In this document: positions 1-9,144 of the stretch, piece by piece
How positions within the stretch are numbered: position 1 is the stretch's first letter
Layout: every line of letters starts with the position of its first letter
Origin: Clarireedia homoeocarpa
Lineage: Eukaryota; Ascomycota; Leotiomycetes; Helotiales; Rutstroemiaceae
Direction: 5' to 3'
Length of the DNA: 64,000 bases
Assembly: GCA_001465935.1 (NCBI GenBank)
Contig: LNKV01000012.1
Span: 195,302 to 259,301 of the forward strand
Notes under the pieces: model-generated
Told to the model about the DNA's origin: nothing
Seen by the model: only the letters and a program-made list of their open reading frames with translations
The model's database searches: none
Program-made: the position numbers and the translations under genes

Positions 1-2053
1 AAGTGTAAGTTGGGGGAAATGGCTAAGTTAAGTTGAATAGAGTACAAAAAGTAGATGAAAAGAGATCTCTGGGTTGGGATTAAGTTATTGAGAAAAAGCA
101 AAATTAAATAAGGCTTGATCAATCCTTTCCCCGGCTCCGGAATAGGTAGCCGGAATAGGTAGGGGGAATAGATATCTTTACCCCGGATAGACTTTTTTTG
201 CGAGAGGGGAGGGGTTCGAGCCGCATCGCTTCGCAGCGCATCGCATCTCATCTCATCTCATCTCATCTCATCTGCGATCGCCCCCGTCGGACGGCATGGG
301 AAGGGATGGATGGATGAATGGATGGATGGATGGTGGCGTTTGGATGATGGGTGGATTTTTTTTTTGGTGAGTGTGCTGAGTTTTTAAATGATAGATGGAT
401 GAATGGATGGATATATTGTGGTTGAACTGCGGGGTTATTATCGGATGAGAGCTGAGTTGAACATATATGTATATGTATGTGTATGCATGTGTGCATATGT
501 ATGTATGGGTAGGTGTCCATTTCCGGTGTTGAGCTTTTTTTGCTAAATACTAGTTTTTACAGACAGGTATACCGGTGTATAAACTTAGTATGGTTATTGT
601 TTTTCATTTCATGCTTGCCTGTATCAAAGACTTGAGACAGTGTTACTATCATCGTCGTCTTCCCTGCGTCTTTTAATCTTTGGTCTTTGAGGGCAATTCA
701 CCCAAGTTTCGTGTGAAGAGACTTTTCTGAGTAAAGTCGGGGTGGAATGTTTTCTGCTCCAGTCTAACTTGTTCACTTCACTTCACTTCACTTCACTTCA
801 CTTCACTTCACTTCACTTCACCTCAATCTCGCTCTTATTGTTTCTAAGAGCGTTCTTCGATGGGGAATGAATCATATGTATATGCCTACTTGCTTTCGGC
901 TTGGACATCCGCACAAATCGGAAGTAGCTGTCGAATCGTTGGTGAATAGGAATTACTATGAGGGGGTAAAATGAAGATTCCTTTTTGCTGATGGCGGAGT
1001 TGGCGGAGTTGGTGGAGACCGTGATAGGGGATAAGTGGGACGGGGTGGTGGCTGCGACTGGATGATTGAGAGGGGAGAGGTAGATGATTTGTGGTTGGTG
1101 AGGGGCGAAGGATATTGAAAGGGTTGGGGGGGCGGGAAGGAGAGGAGAGGGAACAAGAGAGGTGAAATGAAGAGGAAGGGCAAGGAAGACGAGGCATAGG
1201 TGGAAGCTAATGAGAAAGGAATGAAAATTTAGATTTAAAACTTGCACGAAAACATGTGCTGGTTGCGACCCGGGAGCAGGATGCTGGGAATTTGGGGAAG
1301 TATTATACGGGAACCTGCAAGAAGAGCGGAAGAGAAGTATATTGGTGATTTGCCAATCGGTGGAAAATTTCCCTTTGAGTGGCAAATGATTGACTTGATG
1401 GCTGTAGTGAGATGCTTGTTGATTTCCTATCTTTCATATCAGCAGCGGCAAGTTGGTGAGAATATCAATAATGCCCTTCATTATGGTATACAAAAGAAGC
1501 GCGAACCTGCCCTCACATTCATCACACTCGCCTGGTAATCAAGGTGCACACTTATGGCCGTGGACAGATTATAAGATGTGTCCTATTATTGATAAAACAT
1601 CAGAGGAATGTTCGTCAAATCTAAAAGTCATCTCTTACCCCTTGAGCAAGAATCTGATATAAAAGTCTGGCCTGGTTCAGTGGTTCAGTATGATGTAAGT
1701 GGATTTTCTCGTTGCTGTGCTATATCTCGATTTTGGGCTATATGTTTGTCTTTTCAGATTTAGTTGGGAGAGTTCCTGTTACGATGCGCAAATGAATTGA
1801 GTGGACGTGGAATCTACGGTTTCTGGCCTGACTGGAGGACCTTGAATGAGGAGCGGGAAGATGATGCCCTGACAGAGATGGGAGATGAAGATATAAAGCC
1901 CATCTTCTCCCAACCCGTCTTCGCCGCATCCAAGTGCTCCAAAGTCGACGACGAGATCATTCTCGTTCAATTCAGAGCCTTCTACTCTTCGTCTGTTCGC
2001 TTATGACCTTGGGTCTCCATCATTACTTTGCTCTATCCCTTCCAAGAACCCAA
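1..2053. repeat. Gene-poor left flank with simple repeats
   Basis: No gene is supported here. The stretch holds a CATCT tandem array (about 244-272), GGAT/GATG-type arrays (about 303-415) and a CACTT array (about 774-820). The long open frame on the minus strand at 813-1385 has low-complexity Pro/Ser-rich composition and no recognisable domain, so it is not called. Just downstream lies the decayed DUF3435 gene, so part of this flank could belong to the same old insertion, but no boundary is visible. Confidence 0.6.
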
Positions 2054-3423
2054 ATGGCAAAACGGGAGCGCGATTTCAAGCTCGTCTCAGCCAAGGATGC
2101 CAAACACATCATTCAGCCCAAGCCGGACGACGGCCGCAGCCAACTCAAGAAGATAGCACCGGAGACCAAGAAGGCTCGGTCCGAGCTATAGCAGCGTAGA
2201 TGGAGTAAGTCCGATCTTTTGCGAAATGATCGTGACATTTTACTCACTCCATGTAGGTTTGTAGAATCATGTCTTTCCCCTCCAGATACCGTCGCCGCTA
2301 GCGACGACGGAGACGACAAGTTGGCCAATTTCTTTAGTGGCCCGCTGGCCTCGGAGTGGCGAAGCCGTTACGAGGACAAAATCGGCCAGATTTGGATTGA
2401 CTTATGTCACAGTGACCCCCTCGCTATTGGCTTCTCCCAGGCGTTTTTGAAGGCATACGTCCGCCTGGGGACCGTCACTCGTCTCACTCTTGGCCCTGAA
2501 GAGGTCATAGAGGTACAGGCAGTGAACTCGGCGTATTCTCTCAACACATTCTAGAAGACCCTCATTGCCGAAGTTGATGACTATATCTTGATGCCCCTCA
2601 GAAACGCCGACCCAGACAACAGCAGTCACTTGCTCCTGAAGCATCCGAAGGGATGGCTGGGGGCGCACGATGAAGGTCCTGTTGCCCAGGTCATTCGAGT
2701 AAGCTTCCATGCCATGTCTAGATTCTTTCTCGACAGCTATCTGATATGCTATGTAGTGGATATACGGGGACGGAGCTATTGAGATGAACCTCTCGACACA
2801 GCCAAAATACAAGAAAGTTTCCTTGACCGTGGAAGACATTAGCCTCCTGCTCGAGACACTATGGCTGCGCGCCGACGATATCCCGATGCCGTCATTCCTT
2901 CACCGGATTATCTTTCACATAATCGTTCTCTTGCTCGCCTTTGGTTTTAGATCAGGCATGGTCATGAACGCTAAGTATCGTGACTTCGAGCTGGCAATCG
3001 TACGCGATCCGGCAAATCGTACGAGGAGGAAAAGGCATGTCCTTACTCCCACTATCTACCGCAACAAGTTAAAGAGGAGCGCATTGAAGCACGATCATGG
3101 TACAGAGTAAGGACCTTTACTACCGTACCACGCCGCAAACCACCCGTCTCTTAGAGCTCACTCGTAACAGGTTCACCTTCACGATGACTCTTCTACTATA
3201 TCCGCTCCTTTGTCTTACTCAGCTCATTGCTATGCTCGAAATTTATACAAATGCGTTCGAAATAGAGTATAAGTCGGTAGACGATATGTTCAATCGCTCC
3301 GATCTCGAAGATGCAGACTACGTGTTGGTTCGATTATAGGACCGATTCGTGACACCGTACTTAGTCACAATGGGGACCAAGTAGTGCAGTTGAATCGGGT
3401 TGATCATTCTAAACTATGTGGGA

Positions 3424-3530
3424 GGGAGAGCCAGACTATATAGACCTGCTCTCCCGTACTAATTAATATACTGCAGTATGTATCCTATGCCCTGTAGTAC
3501 CTCTCCCGTAGTTCAGTGAATACACTGAAC
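3424..3530. repeat. Two short perfect hairpins inside the DUF3435 relic
   Basis: GGGAGAGC at 3424-3431 pairs with GCTCTCCC at 3448-3455. GTTCAGTG at 3511-3518 pairs with CACTGAAC at 3523-3530 across a 4-nt loop. Both lie in the roughly 200-bp block (3340-3540) where homology to the DUF3435 family is lost. They may mark a small insertion or simply diverged sequence. Confidence 0.5.
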
Positions 3531-4463
3531 CCGACACTACGTCCCACTCAAGTGGAAAGAGTCTGTCCTAGACGAGAAGATCTTCAGAGCGAGGTACGCA
3601 GATTTCTGCGAGACTTTCTACCGTGTTCTTTTGGTAATGGGAGTCGGTGACTTCGCGCGTTTGTACGCCCTTCGTCTAAACGCTGCATCCGTTCTCCGTG
3701 GTATGCATCTGAACTATATCCTCTTCAAGTCATGTCCGATGCTAATCATTGCCTCGGCTGTCTTACCGGAGCGGTGGCGGGTTTCATTATCAGCTATACC
3801 GTCAGCACTTCCGAGAAGTACTACATATCTCACCATGTGAAGTATAACCTAGCAGAGAAACTCTGCAAGGGTCTTGCCTCCGAGGAGAAACCTCTATTTG
3901 ATTTCCTCGCACAATTCTCCGTGAAGAGGGATCCCGAGGCACCTATCTATGCCATAGCCGAATAGTTACTTAGTATCGAGGGACGCAACGACCTTACGCT
4001 CCTTAGGGAGCAGATTAAAGCCGTGAAGCTGCACATAGCAGAGTTCTCCGAAGCGAGAGACAAATTGAAGACGCTCTTAGCGAAGTATCAGGCTGCGCTG
4101 AGGAGGCTATTATCCGGACTTGCGGATCTGTTAGTCGCAAAAGCCCGTAAGGAATACTTTGCCGAAGCAGGCAGGTTGCGGGCCCGTGGTGAGCCGAATG
4201 ATTACTTACGAAGTCTCGACTAACGTCGACCTGGTCCACACTCGGAGATGGATGTTGAGAGACTGATTCGGCTATTTACTTGTGCTGATGATCCGTCTGC
4301 GCTGTCACATGACCGGCGGTTAGTTTTTGATGGCGATGCAGAAAAGCGCTCGCAACAAGTTATAGAGTGACTGCTGGACTATGCGGCTGGTAGGGGCAAG
4401 AAAGTGTCGCCAAGGAAATATCAAGTACAGAAACCGCCAACTCCCCCCCCTTCTCTCGCCCAG

Positions 4464-4553
4464 TTCGACTTGTTTCTTTTGTTCGACTTGTTTCTTGTGT
4501 TCGACTTGTTTCTTGTGTTCGACTTGTTTCTTGTGTTCGACTTGTTTATCAAG
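4464..4553 (+). repeat. 18-bp minisatellite, about 4.7 copies
   Basis: The unit TTCGACTTGTTTCTTGTG is repeated from 4464. Units 2 to 4 are identical, the first has one change, and the last diverges at its end. In the surviving reading frame of the DUF3435 relic it would encode repeats of FDLFLV. The array keeps frame because its unit is a multiple of three. Confidence 0.85.
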
Positions 4554-4995
4554 CCTGCCTTGGAGTCGCAGGCGGTGGGCTCGCCCAACCTTTGTGCTTT
4601 TCAACCTGCCTGGCTGGAAGTTACGAGGAGACAAGACGACGAGAAATGGGCACATGAAGACTGGCTGGTGGACTTTGTCGAGGTCGACGAGGGAGGTTAG
4701 TAGAGTAGCCCAGTAGTCGAAATCATCCAGTGGGATACAGACTTAATAATCTATTTTCTAAGAGTGGAGACTACGTGACTTGGTAATCGTGACTTGTACT
4801 GTTATCTTTCAATGAAACAGGTGAATAGGTGTATTATTTTTGATTGACTTGTTAGATTTGACACGGTTAGGCAGAAACCTGCTGCCCAATTTGCACATGA
4901 ACTTTGATCTCAACCTTGGAGCCCACATATACGCAAATCTGAGACAGCTCAACAGCATCACCGAACCGCGTCACGCCGTGGAACTCTAAGTACCA

Positions 4996-5211
4996 CACCA
5001 GCGGGTGTACTAACTATCCGACCAATCTCGGATTTCTGATTGTTCAAGTGCAATCTGGACATTTGAAAACTTATATATCTGATTATCCCAATACAATTCA
5101 ATCATTAAGAGCTCGTATATACACTTGCTAGAATAGAAATCTCAAAAGCATATATTTTAGTCGAATATTGAAGTTTAGGAGTTGGTCGGATAGGTAGTAC
5201 ACCCACTGGTG
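4996..5211. mobile_element. MITE-like element with 30-bp terminal inverted repeats
   Basis: The 30 bases at 4996-5025, beginning CACCAGCGGGTGTAC, are the reverse complement of 5182-5211 with two mismatches. The 156 bp between them have no open frame of note and are A+T rich. Total length of 216 bp, matched termini and no coding capacity fit a miniature inverted-repeat transposable element. No target-site duplication is obvious, so the superfamily is undetermined. It sits between the DUF3435 relic and the possible PD-(D/E)XK relic. Confidence 0.8.
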
Positions 5212-5756
5212 CCATAGAAAGCCAGCTTTCCAGAACAAGGTTTTCGATCTAATCAAGTCATAAATAGGTGTGACATAGCAAGATCATAACCGTCGGTGAC
5301 GCCTTCGTTAGGGGATGCCGTTGCGTCGGTCGATACCGACGTCATGCTAAGTATCGGGCAATGGTCAGAGCACACGTACAAGTAACTCCAATCAATTCAC
5401 ACATACCTATCCAAGTCTGTTCCCATGTTCTTTGTGTGACAACTGCACATGAGTCGCACACGTAGCCATTGCATTAGCCATTGCATTTAGCCAGCATGTA
5501 TGCCACTTTGCCAAGACCATCGCTAAGTAATGCCCTAGGCCCTTTGGTTCTATATAAGGCCTCTCTTCTTGTACATAGCTTGGTTCTGTAGTTCAATATT
5601 CTAAGGTCATTCGGCACTTTTATTAGTGGTCTCGTCACACTTTGAGCGCTCAATAACAACCATAAGTTTCCTGCTGACCCAAATCTTGTAGAGATATCCA
5701 GAGTTGACATCCTCCGGCTACGTTTCAGTGAGTGGTACAGCGATCCAGCTCCCATT
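5212..5756. other. Gene-free spacer
   Basis: No supported gene. A short direct repeat of GCCATTGCATT occurs near 5465-5490. The open frame on the minus strand (5474-5944) overlaps the possible PD-(D/E)XK relic in another frame and is not called. Confidence 0.5.
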
Positions 5757-6380
5757 CTATGCAGGCATGTTGGACTGGCTGGCCTGCTCGTTGAGTTGCG
5801 GAGTCGTTGAGTTGCGTAGACGTTTAATTGCTTTGGCCAAGCGTTCATGGATTTTCTTGTGCGAGTCATCCCTGCAGTGCCTAAACGCTGAGACACCTTT
5901 GCGGTATTGCTCATGGCTCTCGGTGATATGGTATGTCTTGACAAGGGTCAAGTGGTACGATGGCTCGGTATCAGGATCAGGTCTGTGGATGCGCATGCCA
6001 TAGTGGGTGAGATCGTCAGGCACACTAGTGTAGGTCCAGACGTGTACCACGGTGTTGTCGTCGTATATCGGGTTGTCTACTCCATAGTTCTCGAGAGAAA
6101 ATGTAGCATAAGCTGCCACTGCACCAGCATGAGCTGCCTGGCGCTTCACAACCTCGAGACTCCCGGTGGGACCTTTGATTTCCACGATGAAATGTGGTAA
6201 AATTGGAGCGGTTGGGGCAGTTGAAGGGACGATCTGGAGAAGCAGAGTCGCCTTCGAGTGACCTCTTTCGATGCTGGCTTCGTAGTGTTGGCGCCATGAG
6301 CAGCTAGGAGATGCTGGACTGGATATAATCGAGAAGAGGACAAGATACGTCAATGGAGAAAGTGTAAGCGCGTTGTCTGG
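5757..6380 (-). pseudogene. Fragment of a fungal orphan protein, possible PD-(D/E)XK fold
   Basis: About 207 residues are open on the minus strand without an in-frame ATG. The frame is preceded by TTGCAG, which looks like a 3' splice site, so an upstream exon is missing or too decayed to see. A second possible in-frame intron of 45 nt lies at 6304-6348. The core PHFIVEIKGPTGSLEVVKRQ followed by AAHAGAVAAYATFSLENYG resembles a group of fungal proteins whose conserved ExK-type motif is thought to belong to a restriction-endonuclease-like fold. I recognise the style of the family but cannot name it securely. The surrounding relic DNA suggests it is not functional. It could also be the 3' exon of a live gene whose first exon I cannot see. 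Confidence 0.45.
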
Positions 6381-6386
6381 CTGCAA

Positions 6387-7071
6387 GTTAAGCGCGGGGT
6401 GTGTGTGCTTTGAAATCGCAAGGAGGAGAAAAGAAGAACAGTCGCTGGCAGGCGCGAGTTAACCCACCCGTACTTACTTCGGGTGCAAATCTGCAAGGTA
6501 ACCAACCCCGTGGGGTGATTATAAAAACACGTGCGCAGATAGTCGATAGGCTTAGTTCTATCGGTGCTATACCAATCCGAGACGTTACATCATGCATTCC
6601 TACCCTAAACGAAAAAACATCCGAGAAATGGACAACGATGCAACTACTTTGTATGTACAAACCCAATGTAACCTATCCCCTTGACTGCCAACTACTCGCG
6701 ACCTCACCAAAAATAAGGTGGGGCAGTCGCGTATGGCAGGCAAGGGGATATTTTCGGCAGTTTGTATTTTCGACACCCCCTTTAGCTACCTTAGCGAAGT
6801 GCTGAGAGTGGAATAGAGTCTCCCAGTCTGCTGGACTCGCCATTCCCACAAAGAAGCAGCCTTGGCACCTAGACACATCATGAGCAACATGGGTCATTAT
6901 CTAAAGTCTGAGCTTCTGGAGGAAGTCCAATGTCTCGTCGTCGCGAAAACCAAAGCTTACGTCGCTCCGCAAAAGCATCAATGTGTGGTTGGGCTTAAGA
7001 GGCCTATAGTCGAAGTGACTATAGGGCGCCTATATGAGAGCTTCTGGCAAACGTTGCTCAGGGGCTAACAT
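6387..7071. other. Spacer without a supported gene
   Basis: Short open frames on both strands (for example 6401-6805 plus, 6862-7068 plus) show no recognisable domain and are probably remnants or chance. The region lies inside the relic zone. Confidence 0.4.
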
Positions 7072-7100
7072 CGAATGTACTTAAGTTTGGGTGTAAATCA
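7072..7100 (+). repeat. Direct repeat copy A (about 28 bp)
   Basis: A stretch starting CATCGAATGTACTTAAGT and continuing with TTTGGGTGTA closely matches 8913-8941, in the same orientation. Each copy lies just after a stop codon. They may be the same terminal or 3'-flanking segment of two related elements. Confidence 0.55.
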
Positions 7101-7241
7101 TATATAAAGTAATATATGATCTAGGGCCTCCCGGCTACACAAGCCTATAATCATCGAGCTTGCTCTAGCATCCTTAGCCACCAACTTCGGGTCCTTAGAG
7201 GTAGTCACCTCTCCTGTTGTCTTATCTGAAGGCGGCAACAT

Positions 7242-7340
7242 CCTGAGGATCAACTTTCTGTAGTTGCACGTTTATTTAAGGTCAACGATAAGACTCTGTA
7301 CCGGCATATGCGTGCTGGTACAGACGGAAGGACACTGTGA
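7242..7340 (+). pseudogene. pogo/Tc1-type transposase helix-turn-helix fragment
   Basis: One frame reads PEDQLSVVARLFKVNDKTLY followed by RHMRAGTDGRTL and then TGA at 7338-7340. The spacing of QLS..VARLFKV..KTLYRH...G is typical of the N-terminal psq/HTH DNA-binding domain of fungal pogo/Fot-like transposases. The frame ends inside the palindrome at 7334-7367, so the palindrome sits at a break point. No DDE catalytic part follows. Confidence 0.55.
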
Positions 7341-7367
7341 GAAGCTAGAGCTCTAGCTTCTCACAGT
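7334..7367. repeat. Perfect 34-bp palindrome
   Basis: ACTGTGAGAAGCTAGAG (7334-7350) is followed directly by its exact reverse complement (7351-7367), giving 17-bp arms with no spacer. It truncates the helix-turn-helix fragment. A perfect spacerless palindrome this long is unexpected by chance in 64 kb and suggests a fold-back or repair event, or joined inverted termini of an element. Confidence 0.9.
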
Positions 7368-7681
7368 TATGAGCCCTCTCCTTTGAAGATTCCGCATCAA
7401 ATTGTCTATCTCAGTTCTCGAAAACAATTCCGACTACAAAAGTGACGCCACTACGAACCCAAATCTTGAACCGACTAAGAACCCAATTTTTGAACCGACA
7501 TCTCGAACACAGCTTGCGAGCTGTGCTCAATATCAATTCAGCAACCAACTTTTAAATCGAATCTTGAACCCAGTTCCCGAACCAACAACATATATTAACA
7601 ACGCGAACACAAGCTTGCGAGCTGTACCAAACACGAACCGATTTTCGAACCAGCAAACTACGATTAACGATATCTTCAAAA

Positions 7682-8165
7682 ATGGCGGGAGGAAACAACA
7701 AGACCACCTCCAGAATTCTCGACACTTCAGCCGACTGGAAGCGTTAGATTACAAATATCAAATCCATCGCCGTCACTAGATACAATGTCTAGGATTTGAT
7801 TAACCCAGATATTGCGCAAGAGCCAATGCAACCGACCGAGCCTCAAGCACCGGAATACAGTGACTTCAAAGACAATGCGACCACCTTCACTGCTCTTTCC
7901 CTGGAACAAATGGAAGAGTACAAAATGAGTTATCAGAGATTTAGGATATTCAGATGCCACGATACTATAACCAAGTAAACAAGCTGGAAGCCATTTCTCA
8001 ACTAATCAATAATACGGTCACGGAACGGAATAAGGTGTATATCGAGGACAAGATTTCAGTATGGGCCAAGCTGTCGGCGCTTAAGTCACGATTTGCGCCC
8101 ACCGATTACATCAGAACACTAGAACTAGCCAATACCTTCACCCAGATGAGAACATATGATGGAAA
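7682..8165 (+). pseudogene. Ty1/Copia-type gag fragment with nonsense mutations
   Basis: From ATG at 7682 the frame reads like the start of a Copia gag: ILDTSADWKR, stop, ITNIKSIAVTRYNV, stop, DLINPD. The stops are TAG at 7745-7747 and 7790-7792, at places where the family pattern (WKRW and NVWDLINP) expects Trp. TGG to TAG is the CpA-to-TpA change on the other strand that repeat-induced point mutation makes. A further TAA occurs at 7975, and the reading then shifts by one frame to continue QVNKLEAISQLINNTV and LKSRFAPTDYIRTLELAN, the usual gag helical region, until about 8165. No protease, integrase or reverse transcriptase follows. Confidence 0.7.
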
Positions 8166-8249
8166 ATCGGCGTTTGTGGATCATTCCTCGATCTGGGAAT
8201 GCCCTCATTTATCGATTACGAATGCTGTGGAGATGGCGGTGGAGAATGA

Positions 8250-8912
8250 TATGGATCTCATTCTCACAGACACGCCGCGGAGGCCTTAATCGAATCCTCT
8301 CTACAGCACAAGAAGATGCTATTCTACGCTGGGTTCAGGATCAGAGCTCTGCACGTCAATACCCTACTAAGAGGCAGGTTTATGCTGCTATTGCACGTCT
8401 AAAGGCAGAGCAGGATCCGAGATCAGCGAAAGTACGAAGCAAGAAAGTACTTCAGGTAGAAGGAGAATTAACTCCTGCAGTTGCTTTGGCCAAGTTAAAG
8501 GAGAAACGTATCAAGGAAGCCGAATTAGAAGAGAAAAGGGCAAGGAAAGCAATCGATACTAAGCTTCGATCTCTACGTAAACAGCCTGCAGAGGACGGGG
8601 TAGCAGCTCGACGGCAACAGAGAGCGAATAATAAGGAGGTTGCTGAGCTCCAAAAAGGCCAAACAGCCTATTCCGGAAGTACTTCTTATTCCTTTCTATG
8701 ATCCTTCTAAGGATCGAGCTCAATAGGATCAGATTAAAAAGGTGGAAATAGATTGGCTAGAGGCTCAAACAGAGAAGTTTAATATACAGGAAATGGACAT
8801 ACTAGCCCAGATAGGTGACGAGTTTGAGCTCCAGGAGGATCAGATTTTAATTGATATTGACAATAAAGAGAGAAAAAAGGAGGCAATGATTTATATCGAG
8901 TATAGAAAATAA
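8250..8912 (+). pseudogene. Core-deleted pogo/Fot-like transposase remnant
   Basis: Near 8270 the frame reads GGLNRILSTAQEDAILRWVQ and then YPTKRQVYAAIARLKAEQDP, a pattern seen between the two N-terminal helix-turn-helix parts of fungal pogo transposases. It passes almost directly into a Lys/Glu/Arg-rich tail (GELTPAVALAKLKEKRIKEA onward), as found at the C terminus of such proteins. The DDE catalytic core expected between them is absent. A frame change near 8655 and TAG at 8724 interrupt the tail, which then reads on to TAA at 8910-8912. The element seems to be inserted in or fused to the gag fragment upstream. Confidence 0.55.
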
Positions 8913-8941
8913 TTCATCGAATATACTTAATTTTGGGTGTA
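8913..8941 (+). repeat. Direct repeat copy B (about 28 bp)
   Basis: Starts CATCGAATATACTTAATT and continues TTTGGGTGTA. It is nearly identical to 7072-7100 and begins directly after the stop codon of the transposase remnant, so it may be the 3' end of that element. Confidence 0.55.
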
Positions 8942-9144
8942 GATACCGCTCGATCACAAGATCTCATTCTCTCTCCCTCCCATTTTCAGTTCCCTCCTGT
9001 AAAATTTAAGTCTAGGAAACTCAGGAGCATAGAGCTATATTCTAAAGAGTAGTCTGAAGGGTTTGTATAGGCACCAAGACCGCGGAATCAAGAATGATGT
9101 GATAGGATATCATCAAAGTGAATCTCTACTCTACTCCATTAATC

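Larger units (their letters stand above)
2200..4700 (+). pseudogene. Decayed DUF3435 tyrosine recombinase (Starship captain-like)
   Basis: Translated blocks read like DUF3435 proteins, the fungal tyrosine-recombinase family that includes Starship captains. The first half can still be spliced. Introns are likely at 2205-2256, 2513-2554, 2699-2756 and 3107-3170; each restores or keeps frame, and the last joins a block around KLKRSALKHD to one starting EFTFTMTLLLYPLLC. Recognisable pieces are LLLAFGFRSGM (probable box-I Arg) near 2930-2965, SVDDMFNRSDLEDADYVLVR near 3275-3335, LKWKESVLDEKIF near 3550-3590, EKYYISHHVKYNL near 3810-3850 (candidate nucleophile Tyr), KRDPEAPIYAIAE near 3925-3962, and a Lys/Glu-rich tail. 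Damage includes TAG at 3337, frame changes between 3340 and 3540 and again near 3730-3770, TAG at 3963, TAA at 4221 and TGA at 4368. An alternative upstream ATG at 2054 runs into TAG at 2189. It is very unlikely to be active. Family placement is from recognition, not a search. Confidence 0.85.

Noticed and set aside
813..1385. 190-residue minus-strand open frame
   Set aside because: Pro/Ser-rich low-complexity product of a purine-rich strand, without an ATG-supported domain.
4320..4655. Minus-strand frame with repeated KKQVEH
   Set aside because: It is the antisense reading of the 18-bp minisatellite in the DUF3435 relic.
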